A stretch of 64,000 nt of DNA, taken from assembly GCA_036852015.1 (NCBI GenBank), contig JAANDG010000216.1, positions 153,328-217,327 on the forward strand, read 5' to 3'. The position numbers and the translations under genes were made by a program. Source of the DNA: Pelodera strongyloides. Taxonomy: Eukaryota > Nematoda > Chromadorea > Rhabditida > Rhabditidae. Under the pieces are notes generated by a model. The model was given only the letters and a program-made list of their open reading frames with translations. It did not search any database and was not told the origin of the DNA. The stretch's first letter is position 1. Each line of letters begins with the position of its first letter. This document shows positions 1-11,611 of this stretch, piece after piece.

Positions 1-1900
1 ACACTTTTTTGGAGATCGAGCTCTAAACTATGAGTCAGAAATTTGCAGCCATACGGCCATACCAGGGTAACGATCTATTTTTTTTGTCCCCTTCGGCTGC
101 ATCAATATTTGTTTACTATTGCAAATTGCGTCTTCTAATTTGCTCCGTCTAATTACAACATTTGGAGCACGCGGTGTGTATCATTAAGTAGCGCATCATC
201 TGTGCTTTTTTCGTTTCCATAGGGATATGTGCGTTAGAACTTAGTCTACAGTCCCTCATACCTATCTATATCCCTTTTTTTTACAGTAGTAAGGTGTCAT
301 CATAAAAAGTGTAGCTTGTCAAGAAACCGTATTGTTAGCTTGAGGAACGAGTCGATTTCCGTGAAAGACTTTTTCAGTATCCAGTATTTGCTAGGATTCT
401 CGTAACATTTGTAAACCTCGACTACTTTATGGAATAACCAAATTCTCAACGGGGAGTCTGTACTCTGTTCTATACACTACCTGTAAGCATGAGCCTGTAT
501 TACCAAATTTTTACTTGCTTTGTCGAAATAAATATCTAAAAGTATATTTATTTGTATCAAATATTTGTGAGTCTCATGACGTTCATTATTCTAAAAACCG
601 TTGAGTAATTCTGCAAAGACTGCTCACTATTAGTATTATTTATATTTCCATATTTATATTTTCCATATATAGAAATAGAAGATAGAAGCTCCCGTTTTTA
701 GAAGAATTCCCTATTGTCTGTTTCTACCGTACTGCGTCACAGTAGAAGGGGCCCTGTGGTCTTTTTGGAAGTTATTCGGCCAACAAACAAAAGAAATATG
801 ACAAAACATTGCATGGTCCATTATTTTTTGGGTAAAGGGCACATCTGACAAATTGTCGTAATGTAACGCCAGTAAATACATCAGCTGTATGAGCTAAAGG
901 GGTGCTGTGTCCAGCGTGTGATCCAAAATTTTGTACATGATGGCTATTGTGAATTATGTAATTCAGATACGCAAGATTTTTTTAATGCAAAATGATCTAT
1001 ACTACTATCAAGTTTGTCAGTATGTTGCGTCTTGAAGTGCAGTGTCTTGGGGTTGCCTTTTGAGATATGTTAACTTATTTGTTTGCATCATCATAAACTA
1101 TGAAGTTTAGAGGTAGACGCAGAAAAAAACCCTAAAGTTGGAAAAATCACAGATGTCCGAAACAGGCATATGTGTGTACATTCCTGGTTCCTTATTCGCA
1201 ATACAAGGATCATTCTTACTATTGCACTGCGCGTATCATCTTTCATAGATAGTTAGAGCTAAACCTTTCACCATCAGATACAGATAAAAACTTGAAAACA
1301 GAATGAATTGCTCTGGTTTCATGTTGTGTTGGCGTATCGCCGCTGCTCGTTTTTTTTACTCGTGATTGTTCCTAGCAAAATAATTATAATCATTTTATTT
1401 TATTTATAAATAATTTTGTTCAATCGGATACACCCATTCAGCTTCCTATGGATTCTTCACAGAAGCATCTATCCCTCAGTCTACATGATATATCAAGGGC
1501 AACACGGTCCCCATCTCCAAACATACCGAGGTTCTATTTTATGTATTTGTCCCCACTGTTTCTTTATTTCTGATTATAGCCTTATTTCGATTAAATACAT
1601 ATAATAATGTATTTATCTTCAAGACTTTCCTATTATGTACCTTAATCGAATGGAAGATACCGCAAGTTTGTGATTTTCCGCGAAGGTCATAGACAACGAG
1701 TACCGGATGACAATTTGAATTGATGGGGGTGTTCAGGCTGACAATAAGACTAGAAGTTTTTTTGTGCCTCGAGAGCCTGAATTAAAACAGTGACAGTGGT
1801 TGATACAATATTTATATCAAAGATTTTAGAGAAGCCTGGGCACCGCGTCTGTGGTCACGTCGAGCAAGTCACTCATTCGGGTTAGCTCATTTTCATATTT
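1..1900. other. AT-rich intergenic, no gene seen
   Basis: I see no exon with convincing splice signals or protein character here. The sequence is AT-rich with short homopolymer runs. The 62-codon ORF at 1416-1604 has no supporting start context or homology that I recognise. Confidence 0.5.
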
Positions 1901-1902
1901 AT

Positions 1903-2048
1903 TTAAAGCAGTATTGTACCTGCTTTGGGGCACGCATATAATATGTAAGCTTGGTGTCGGAAACTTCGGACGGGCATCACAAATTTGCATAGGATAGGAA
2001 ATGCGTCTCATATGCAAATTTCCCAAAGTAGGGGCAATACTGCTTTAA
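1903..2048. mobile_element. TTAA-flanked MITE-like palindromic element
   Basis: Terminal inverted repeats of about 28 bp begin with AGCAGTATTG and face each other, and each outer end abuts TTAA. TTAA target duplication is typical of piggyBac-type elements. There is no coding capacity. The right end abuts the next repeat (2049-2445). Confidence 0.7.
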
Positions 2049-2445
2049 ATGAGGAGGCTCACGAAAACAACACCCTCTATATTTATTTCCTTTTATCGAA
2101 GGATGATGGATTGATCTTCCAAAAACAAGAATTATAAGGTTCAGCGCTTTAGTTTGGAGGAATTAATTAATCTAAAGAACTGGAAGTCAAATAAAATATA
2201 TCGTATGCAAGGTAGATTTCAAAGCTAAACATGCAAATTTACAAGTCATTTTGCAAGTAATCACAAAATTTGCACGCCCACTATTGAAATCAACTAATTA
2301 CTACGATCCAAAGTTTTCATAGAAATCAGTTTTTTTTATATTGATTTACTCCTTCCAATTAAGAGCTTTTCGGAATTTAATGCCATCATCTTTCGATAAA
2401 AGGAAACTAGTGAGCACTTCATTCTCGTCAGCCTCCTCCTTGTAA
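2049..2445. mobile_element. Palindromic repeat of the GAGGAGGCTCACG family
   Basis: The left end carries GAGGAGGCTCACGA followed by a TTTCCTTTTATCGAA tract. The right end has the matching inverted tract TTCGATAAAAGGAAA and ends in GCCTCCTCCTTGTAA. The same ends bound the repeat at 3873-4582. The interior has no ORF, and the family looks like a MITE with diverged arms. Confidence 0.6.
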
Positions 2446-2696
2446 CACATCACATTTCACACAAAACACACTCAAAAATCGAGAACGCAAACTAAAAAAC
2501 TCATACTGTTTCAAAAATGATAAACAAGCTGTTAGAATTTGAGAAGTTGGAACTTGGAACTAGGCGCATGTGTAGATATACTATAAAAATTGCATGCGTT
2601 GGAAAATAAACAAATATAGTATAGAAACGCAAATGGAAATGGGCTCGAAAAAATACAGAAAACCTTGGTATCTTCAAGTACAATCAGAGGAATTGT

Positions 2697-2713
2697 ATTA
2701 AAGGGTCAGGCCC
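2697..2713. repeat. Solo end of the AGGGTCAGGCCC TTAA element
   Basis: TTAA followed by AGGGTCAGGCCC repeats the terminus of the elements at 4058-4471 and 53156-53578. I found no facing right end nearby, so this looks like a truncated copy. Confidence 0.4.
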
Positions 2714-3693
2714 ACCGTTTATATTTTATATTTGCTGCAACAAATCCCAGATGGCATATTACAATCGTGGAAGTACAAGATATGATAATGAAGTACGTTC
2801 CATCTCGTTGTTCCATCTCGTTTTTTCAATCAATCTGTCCTGCCTGTGAAGTGTGAACCGTGATCTATGAAATAAGTAAACTCTACGGCCGGTTTTTGAA
2901 ACACATCGAGAAGGAAAGAAAAAAGAAGGAATAAAATTGCACATACGAACAAATTTGTCCATGATGATTTGCTAAAGATGGTGAGATCCTGGTCAAGCTG
3001 TTGATATAGCGACAGAGTTAGAGAGCGATTTCATTCCCTAACTCTCTTTGCCTATAGCGCTATTTTCGTGTCGGGTACAGTGCACCAGCCGTCGAATATA
3101 AAGGAGCTTCCGACTTCCGTTCAAGTCTATCCAATATCAACACACAGCACACTATATATAGATTCTGGGATCCTTGAACTTGGAAATTTTTTTTGTGCCC
3201 AATAAGTTTGACACACGAACTTTCTTCAGTGTGAAACACGAACTTTCTTGTTGAACCTAGCAATTCTAACCCGATGATAATGTTTGAGAGTAATATCTCT
3301 TTAAAATGAAAAAGGTCGTCAGCAAAAGAAAGTCAACAACACATATTCTTATTGTTGTAACGCAATTAGCGCTCAACCTTTGTGAAGTTTTATATTTTTT
3401 GACCTTTCTGATTGTAATAATGCGAGACAACAAATGTATCATTTTGTAGCAAGTCCATATTTGTGTGAAGAATTGCTCCTAAAATCCCAATATATTTCGC
3501 GTCAATACAGGTTTGTCCAATGTAAATGTCAAATTAGTCGTACGATTGTTAGTTTCTGGTTGACAACTTGAGGATATATCGACATAAAGAAAATGACTCC
3601 AAGAATTCCGCATTATCCAAATAGTGAAATAATTTCTTTGAATAGTGCGCAATTAGAGAGGTTTATTGCGTTGTTTTCGAGTTATTTTTTATA

Positions 3694-3768
3694 ATGATGT
3701 CGAGTGATGCTATTTTCTCTTTAGAAAGGCTAAAAAACCTAAAAAGGTCAATTTCATGGGATTCTCCG
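3694..3768 (+). CDS. Possible isolated first exon, unidentified
   Basis: A 25-codon stretch starts at ATG 3694, is rich in charged and Ser residues (start MMSSDAIFSLERLKN), and ends at a GTGCTT donor. No partner exon with a matching phase was found before the repeat at 3873, so it may be chance. I do not recognise it. Confidence 0.2.
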
Positions 3769-3872
3769 GTGCTTTTCCCTTACTTCAGCTTTAATATGAA
3801 TTTAGGCAATCAGCAAAGTCCATACCTTTTTGAAATGTGTTACTTGTGTTCAGACTATGCCACCTATCACCT

Positions 3873-4582
3873 ATAAGGAGGAGGCTCACGAGTTTTCAGA
3901 GTTCGATTCCTTTCCTTTTTTCGAAAAAAACATGGTAAATAATCACCAATAACATGTATAACCAAGAACGCAAATACACTTTCAATACACTGGTTCACTG
4001 GAAATACACTGGGTTTTTTTTTTAAATTAATTTTTTGGATAACATTTAATATTTGCTTTAAAGGGTCAGGCCCATTTCAAATTACCCCTATTTTTGATGA
4101 CTCTATCGGATTCTCCGTTTCAAATACAGTTTATATTTTTTTTCCAATTTTCAGTCGCAATATTCACGCAGTTTTCAGCAATTTACCATGGCCAGTCATA
4201 CACAAGAATCAATCGCAGTTGTCACGCCCATTTGCGCTGATTGGCCAAGATCGCAATTGCCACGCCCAATAGGGCATATTGCCCAATTAGCGCCGAGGGG
4301 CCAGCAACAGCGATATATAGTTGGGTATGACTGGTCATGGTAAATTGCTGCATAGTGCGTGAATTTTGCGCTTGAAAATTAGAAAAATATCGTATCCTAC
4401 TATATTTGACATGGAGAATCAGATGGAATCATCAAAAACAGGGGTCACTTGAAATGGGCCTGACGCTTTAACGTGTATTTCCGCGCTTTGTTCTGCAGTT
4501 TATTGGTGATTATTTACCATGTTTTTTTCGAAAAAAGGAAATGAATCGACCACTTAAAACTCGTGAGCTTCCTCCTTTAACA
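3873..4582. mobile_element. Palindromic repeat hosting a nested TTAA element
   Basis: The left arm (GGAGGAGGCTCACGAG, then a TTTCGAAAAAA tract and ATGGTAAATAATCACC) is matched in inverse orientation at about 4500-4580, ending CTCGTGAGCTTCCTCC. Flanks are ATAA on the left and TTAA on the right, consistent with a decayed TTAA duplication. The element at 4058-4471 sits inside it, so this one is older. Confidence 0.65.
4058..4471. mobile_element. TTAA MITE, AGGGTCAGGCCC family, nested
   Basis: The ends are TTAA-AGGGTCAGGCCC and GGGCCTGACGCT-TTAA. The interior is palindromic, with copies of ATGACTGGTCATGG-like and CGCCCAAT-like motifs on both arms. A second full copy lies at 53156-53578. No ORF. 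Inserted within the 3873-4582 repeat. Confidence 0.8.
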
Positions 4583-5590
4583 TTTCCTTTAGAAAGCACA
4601 AACTGCAATTCACAAGACGAATATTAAAAAATACCCGCATCAATTCGCTCGTTTATATAATTACTAATGAAACTTCACCTGCATTCTCTATAATATGATT
4701 TTTGTATGTATGTGGAGGGTTTAAGCACAAAAAAAATCAGGCTTTTCTTGCTACTAATTGTTGAGTAAACATTAAAGTCATGCAAAAAGTAGTTACAGGT
4801 AATAACAAAACATTTTTTTTTCATCTGCAATTTTATTTACTTTTGCATTGATATGTCTTATTTATCGTTATTCAGAGTTGTATTAGCTTATATTCACAGA
4901 GAGAAAAGCCAGACGTTGATGCTTGGTATTTGAATTTAATTTCGTTTTTGTGTGTTTAAAGTCTTCCTGAGGGAACTTCTCGCAGGTGTCACTGCATGCA
5001 TGTGAATACGAAACACATCTAAATGGCTATTTTTGTTCCGACTAGACAATTATGGAAAAGTTGAACCCACTAATTTAAATAATCATCTTGGTGGTAAATT
5101 TGATGCACAATTACTTATTCCCACTATCCATTCTGATCCAAAACTGAGCTGTAGTAGGGAAGTAACTATTGTGAAGCGATTTGCCCCTTTTAAAGAGATG
5201 CTCATCTCGCTCGTACTCCGCTGATTGCAGGTAGGGCATATGGATATGGCAACCACGTTGGATTACCTTTCTACGCATCGGTAGTATATCAGGTCATTAA
5301 TATGCCAGTGCAAATTTCACATCATGTTATTTTCTCCCCTGTGCTTTTCACCGTATTTTTGTGGTTATGTAGTTAGGGCCAGCAAGTCCACGGTATTTCC
5401 TCCTGAGGCTAGAAACCACCGTTTTCACCATGGAGACGAAAACTTTGTCTCAGATTTTGCAACTTGAACCACAATTTTCCATTTTTCCGAATGTCATGTT
5501 CTTATTAATGTTGATTTACTCATTATTCTTTAATTATAATCTTAAACTGAACAGTTTCTAATGAGAGTTTCGTCTTACTAGCGAACTACC
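4583..5590. other. Intergenic; weak exon-like ORF only
   Basis: An ORF at about 5048-5224 follows a CTAG acceptor and has mixed composition, but no phase-compatible partner exon could be found. It is recorded as unsupported. The rest is AT-rich without visible features. Confidence 0.35.
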
Positions 5591-5592
5591 CT

Positions 5593-5772
5593 GAGGCCGT
5601 ATTCACCACTCCGTTTACCCCTGGAAAAAAGTGTCTCTCGGAGAAAATTTACCTAGAAAGCGAGATTATGTCACAAAATTTGCATTCACCACTCACTCTC
5701 CTTCCCGAAAAATGCGTTCCAAAAGTTTTGTCTCTAGAGAAATGTTTACCCTTGAGTGGTGAATACGGCCTC
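5593..5772. mobile_element. Palindromic MITE, GAGGCCGTATTCACCACTC family
   Basis: Begins GAGGCCGTATTCACCACTC and ends with the exact inverse GAGTGGTGAATACGGCCTC, 180 bp in all, interior AT-rich. A second, shorter copy lies at 26646-26774. No ORF and no clear target duplication. Confidence 0.8.
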
Positions 5773-6168
5773 TGTTTGCTTAAATATTTGCATTACTACT
5801 ACCTACGGTAGATTAGTAAAATAACATTTATTACGACAACAAAATGTATCGCACAAGTTTTGTTATGCACATAGTAGGCGTAGGTAGATCAACGACTGGT
5901 TTGTGACTGCGTATAACAAGGATTAGCTGAAGTTGCGTCTGCCCGAATCAATTGTCCTTCTGTATTTATTCATATCATATCCGTAGGCGGTGCTTCGGTG
6001 CGCGGTTTCCACAATGATACATAGTTCATGAACCCCCTGGCAGAGCAGTTTCATATAACGTTTTGTCGTGTGCTCCAACTTTCATATTCTTCGATTTTCG
6101 AAACCCTTTTCAGAACTTAAGACATTATTTTTGAAAAAAAAAACTTATGCCAACCGACAGAACATCTT

Positions 6169-9100
6169 ATGCATGAATACAATAGGTAAGTTTTGTGAAG
6201 TGAAGAGTGAGCACGCATCAAAATAAGCAGCAGTTTGGAGATCTTCAATTAGTATATAAGGCGTTACAAGGTTGAGCAACTCTGATCATATGCAAATGAG
6301 TAAGATTAGGATGAAAATCGGCCTCAATTCGACCCCACTTAGCATAAATGTATAAAAATGTAGTTGGGAACCGCACGTTTCAAAACCCTGTCGTTATTTC
6401 ACTTTACATGTCGTTATTTCAAGAAAGGACGCTTGCATGAATGAGCTCATATACATTTACATATGTACACATGGATGTACGAATATGTCGTAGCAACATA
6501 TAAATAGCTAAGCAAAATAAGTACTTTATTTAGGCAATCTTTGCGGTCTCGTACCTCCTCACGTACGTCTTCGTCCACCTCTACCGGTTTGGAGTCTGCA
6601 GCCGGGCAGATGTACATAGGAAATAAAGGGAGTCGGAGCAGTGTCACTGGCAGTCTAATAGGAGAAAGAGGTTCTCATTCTGCTCACTAAGATATTGTTA
6701 TTATTCAGATTCCAAACTATTATCCAGTTGTCAAGCAATGCCTCATGAGAAAAATAGTCGAATTATCAATCGAATTCAAATATCTAAACTTGGTTTCACC
6801 AAGCTGTGTTTTGAAACCAAAAGTAGACAGGGTTGATTAGTTTGATATTGATTACCCATCTAATAATTCTTTGTCTCATAATATTTTCGATAGAAATTGC
6901 CTCTCCCACATCAACTACCTCATCGGGAATGTCAATTCGTGGGGAGACGAATTCAGCCGGCGGATCTACAGGGAGAGGGAGATTTATCACTGTCATGCCG
7001 GTAAGGGGAACTTTTGAAATACCAAAGCACAGTTTCACCAATATGTCCTTGGGTAATTGTAAGCAAAAACTTAAAAACTGTGCATCATTATCACCACGAG
7101 AATCACAGAACGTGTGCGCTACGTTATGAATGTCCGAAATTAATATATTGTTATGTTATGTCTTAATTGATATCAGTACTTGGAAACAGGGTCCTGTGTT
7201 AGATCAACTGGTCCTAATAACCGATTTAAATTTGAGCAAGAATCGAGGAGTCGCAGTTGTCACCCTCGAGGTGACAATGCAGTTTCATCAACCAGAGCGG
7301 AAACTGCAAGTCAAAAGGATGAGGGCAAGAATGATGTGGGTTTACATCTTAATTTTTATTTATTGAAAATTGTGTATCTCGATGTATTCTTTATATGAGA
7401 TGCAACTACTAAATAGCTCTCCTTCCGTTCAGTTGGTTTTTATTGTTTGCAAACGCAGCTAGAAGAAGTAGCAAGTGTCTAATTGGAGTTTTTGTCGTTT
7501 GTTGCGCTTTTAATTGTATCACTTTCTAGGACAAACAATCTGTATTAGTACGGCAGAAAACCGATCCGAGTATTGTGATTAATCCATCTGTTTATAATTT
7601 TCTGAATGAAATTGTGTGGCAGGTAACATTTCATTATCTTTCAATGCAATTTGTTACGGGGAAATTAAAATCCATGCGGCGCGGGTTTGCCTTGATTTGG
7701 CATCTGCTCAACGAGCATACCGCACGACTCCTAGGCTCCTAACGGCTCCTAGCTAGGGAAGCACCTTGACTCGGCAAGGCAACTACCTTCATAAGATGAC
7801 TCGTTATTATTATTTTCACAATTTTAATTTACTGTTCCTACTATGCTACTGTTGTATAAGTATAATACACCAAACGGAATCGAAATTCTGGTCAGTAGAC
7901 CGATTCGAGACACGGACCGGGCGCTATCCTATCCAATAGGCCAGTCGGCCCTGGAATTGTGGTCGGGTCTCATTTGATTCTTATAGATTGATTCAACTGT
8001 ATTTTGCGGTGGTTATGATGCTTATGCTAATCAGACGCTACTCTGTCGACTTAATGTAGAATATCTCGTCGATCTATCTGGGTCTGATGATGACGATATG
8101 CCGAGGTAATTCAGTCAATATGTGCCAAGTAATTAAATACTTATAAACACAGTGAGAAGCAATTAGTCAACAATTTGAACTCTCCTTGTCAAAATCTTAT
8201 TATATAAAGGAGAAGAGTTTGTCACGGGTTTGTTTTTATGTGCACAACGAAAGCTGCTCATAAAGAAAATTCTTCCATCGATAGAGCATACAAAATCTTT
8301 GCCGCTGGCTGGATTCGAACCCACAGCAGCACACAATCTCTCGCTTCACAGTCCAACGCTCTACCTGCTGAGCTATGCTAGCTTATCACAAGTATAATCC
8401 TCTGCCCTACATACATCACCTTCAATAGCAAATTTGCATGGTAGCCTTAGTCGAGTGGTGATCCAAACTGATTATTATACGTTTCCACAATCAGAGACGT
8501 GTGAATGTGTGGGAGGAGAAAGAGACGAGAGTTAACTTTTTAAATTGCAGCAATCCTTTTTTTAAATAGGGAAACAATCGGCCGAAGGCCGATTCCTCCA
8601 GTCGGAGAAGAGCCCGTAGGGCTCTTCGAACGGCTGGTAATATGTATACGTGGGTAGATGCATAAACATAAATGCACTCCCACAACAAGTAAGTAATAAT
8701 GTTCATAAAGTATCATGAACCATAAAACCAGTGGAACCATAAAAGGTAAGTAAACGTAGTACGCTCAGTTCCAGTTGAATACCAGCGATATCTTTTCTAA
8801 AATTCTGTGCAGGCATTCAAGAGGCCTTCCTGAAGGTATAGTACACATAAATTATAAAAAAATAAAGTAACTATTAGGAATTTAAGGCGGGGTGATTGTC
8901 CGTGCTTATGTCCTCGTCGTACTCGACATTCACGGATGATAATGACACTTCGAGTATCGGAGGAGGAAGAACCCCTACAGGTAGAGACATTATAATTCAT
9001 GCATTAAAGGGATGGGTTCACTAGAAAATCACCTTGTTTTTTATGCTTTAGTTTGATTATACAAAGGTAAGCTTTAACAAACAGCATAAAAAAACTGTCT

Positions 9101-10784
9101 GGAATTGTTACCTAGGGAAGATGTTAGTGAAGAAAGGTAAGTATTGATCTCACTGAACAACAAAAGGTGCAAATAGAGTAACTTAGGAACACATACGAAA
9201 AGGCTGAACACACTGTTTTGAGAAGAATAAACTGTAGGTTTCATCGTTTATTTTGCTTAAAACAGTGGAAAACAGTGTGTTTCAGCCAATTTTCTTATGT
9301 GTTCCCAAGTTATTTTGCACCTTTTGTTGTCCAGTCCGATCAATACTTTTTCACCAATATCTTCCCTAGTTAACAAGTCCACGCAGCTTTTTTATGCTCT
9401 TTGATTACCTTTGTACAATCAAACCAAAGCATAAAAAACAAGACGATTTTCTAGTGAACCCATCCATTAAAAGCGGTTTGGTGCGTGTCTGATGAAACGA
9501 ACGCGGGACAATCATTTGCGACTTTCAAATGCAACGTAGGCGATACTTCGAAATGGGCATATTTATATGAAACGTCTGAAGCGTATACACCAAAGTTTAT
9601 GTGAAAAGTGGCCTACTTATGCCAAACCCCTGAAAGGTAGAAAAACGTTGTGGAAAGGTATGCCAAACCCCTGAAAGGTAGAAAAACGTAAAAACAAATA
9701 AAATCACACGGCTTCAAACCTTTCTCATTTATATAATAAGATTTCAGGTGAAAATTAATATTATCGAATTGTTCGAAGAATTTATGAATATGGTGCGTAA
9801 AGCAAAGGCACTGAACAAATCTCTACTCATTTATTCAATGAAAGGCAGAAACAGGTAAGCACAAAAACATTTTGAGTAGTTGTTCAGTATTATCTGATGC
9901 TATTGTATACATTTCCTTCAATGTAACCTTACATTTGACGATTTGACGACGCGAGAATCTTTCAAACTATGGCATCATATTTTAGGGCACCGGCCTTTGC
10001 GGCAGCTTATTTGATGCACAATCTACACATCAGCAGAATGGTGGCGTTATCCAATATCAAAAACATTGTGAGTTAATAATAATATATATATTGATAGACG
10101 GTGGAGATGAAATCCGTGCTCCTCTATTCAACGGTGGTTCTACAGTGTTTCAATGCTAATCTTGTTCTGAGCAGAGTATGAGTAGGCGAAGAGTTCCAGA
10201 GGTGAAGTTCCTCGGGCAAGGCCCAGAGTCCGGTTTCACCAACACTTACTTCTGTAAAAAAATTTGAGCATCAAAAAGGTGCTTATTGTTAGCCTAAGTT
10301 AATTTTTTTGACTGAAGGAAAAGTAACCTTTCTTTTCGATGTATTTCACCAACAACAGCTGACAATAAGTAAGGGTTTATCAAATTGCCAACACTTGCAA
10401 ACAATGAAAATACTGAAGTACCGGGATACTTTCCCCTATTTGATAGAAGTACGCATCTCATGCTATAGGCATAGGTGTACTTCTGTCAAAAGGTAATTAA
10501 CCTAACAATAAGTTCCTTTTTGATAGAAGTAACTTGCAACTGCTGGTGAAAACGGCCTCAGGGTACATTACCTTATGTCATTTTTTTCCAACAACCACGA
10601 TATCGCCCTTGATTTTCATTCATATTTTCAGATGCACACCAAACGTCCTGGAGTGCAAATCACTGCCTACTTACAAAGGGCCCTGATGAGATGGCAAGCA
10701 CATTTAGGGATTTTATCGACTGAACAGGAAGATGAATCGAAATTAATCCCAATGTTTTCCGTTAAACGAACGGCCTGGACCTAA
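6169..10784 (+). CDS. Dual-specificity-phosphatase-like pseudophosphatase (8 exons)
   Basis: Exons 6169-6185, 6534-6670, 6894-7052, 7190-7335, 7530-7622, 9748-9854, 9986-10067 and 10632-10784 join in phase to 297 aa. Residues 1-150 are Ser/Thr/Arg-rich and probably disordered. Residues about 160-285 match a DSP fold: a helix before the P-loop, the loop YSMKGRNR at 213-220, then AYLM and an IKNI...RPG helix as in DSPs. The HCxxGxxR signature is altered, with His to Tyr213 and Cys to Ser214, while Gly217 and Arg220 remain. The family needs that Cys for the phospho-enzyme, so this copy should be catalytically dead but may still bind phosphate (STYX-like). The start is a short exon with a CAG acceptor 8 nt before the ATG; an upstream in-frame exon cannot be excluded. 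The 2.1-kb fifth intron and the last intron carry repeats. Confidence 0.8.
8193..8639 (-). repeat. tRNA-derived dispersed repeat, copy 1
   Basis: An inverted copy of the repeat at 24487-24947. It contains a tRNA-like block at about 8300-8383 on the minus strand with an A-box (TAGCTCAGCAGG) and B-box (GGTTCGAATCC), plus two compact hairpins (CGGCCGAAGGCCG and a GAGCCC/GGGCTC stem). The anticodon stem does not pair, so it is not a working tRNA. It looks SINE-like and lies in the fifth intron of the pseudophosphatase gene. Confidence 0.65.
9004..9470. mobile_element. TTAA MITE, AGGGATGGGTTCACTAG family
   Basis: TTAA-AGGGATGGGTTCACTAG at the left, inverse CTAGTGAACCCATCCA-TTAA at the right. The arms are long imperfect palindromes (about 200 bp each) sharing AGCATAAAAAA and TTGCACCTTTTGTTGT tracts in opposite orientation. 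No ORF. It sits in an intron. Confidence 0.8.
10222..10560. repeat. Palindromic repeat in last intron
   Basis: The arms GGTTTCACCAACACTTACTT and TTGCAACTGCTGGTGAAAAC, and the inner pair GGTGCTTATTGTTAGCC / CCTAACAATAAGTTCC, face each other. MITE-like, inside the last intron of the pseudophosphatase gene. No target duplication recognised. Confidence 0.55.
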
Positions 10785-10807
10785 TTAACTTAATACGATA
10801 TAACTGT

Positions 10808-10975
10808 CGATTTTTGAAATGTATTCTGGACAACTGCATTCTCATATGTTGTATGCAAATTAATATAATCAGACTAAACATCGTATTAGCGCAGTAATTT
10901 GCATACACAGTATCGGAAAACAGCGTTCGGCATAAGTTCCAGTTCCAAAACCGGCTGTTATTTCGCGTTCAACGG
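10808..10975. repeat. Dispersed repeat, copy 1 of 2
   Basis: About 150 bp running from GAAATGTATTCTGG through GCAAATTAAT to CCAAAACCGGCTGTTAT is repeated in the same orientation at 61417-61562 with moderate divergence. No ORF and no clean ends. Confidence 0.6.
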
Positions 10976-11611
10976 ACCCTGGGCCTAAATTCATCTTTTT
11001 AGGACATGTGGGTAATGTAACTATGTATTATTTTGCATGTTAGCCTCTTCGCCTCTGCGAAAATATGAATTAAATGCTTATTGTATTGTACATTTTTGCG
11101 AGTTATTTAATACCCAAGTTCAGACTGTTTTTGTGTGCATAATTATTTTTGCTTTCTTATCGGGTGCGCAATTATGTACTTCAACACTGACATCCTTGCT
11201 CGAACCCATTGTGATTGTTAAGTAACTTCCTTATTACATATTTATTCCTTGGTTATTTTGCGTTACCATTTCCATAACCATAAGTATATGCCATATTTTC
11301 AAGTAAAAATATCAGTTTTTTCTATGATCAGATCTTTTTTAAAAACATCAGTTTTTTCTATGTTCAGTTTTTTTTTTAGTTTTTGTGAATTTCGAAAGCT
11401 GCTTCATTAGCTATTAGCTTCATGTAACTTCCAGTTGAGCCATAATCATCCAAGTGCCATAACATGAGCAACTGAATTCGACATACGAACAAATTGTATT
11501 ATTACAAAGTTGTAATTCGTGATGCATTCATGTGATGCAATAAGACGGGACCAACAGCCCAAGAATTTTAATAGAGAATTCCATTCAAGTTAGTTTCACG
11601 AAGATCGAATT

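Noticed and set aside
8300..8383. Functional tRNA gene (and 24750-24832)
   Set aside because: A- and B-boxes are present but the anticodon and acceptor stems do not pair, and both copies lie in the same dispersed repeat.
8880..8984. Extra pseudophosphatase exon reading SSYSTFTDDNDTSSIGGGRT
   Set aside because: It looks coding and has a donor, but every phase compatible with the flanking exons meets a TGA and the total frame closes without it.
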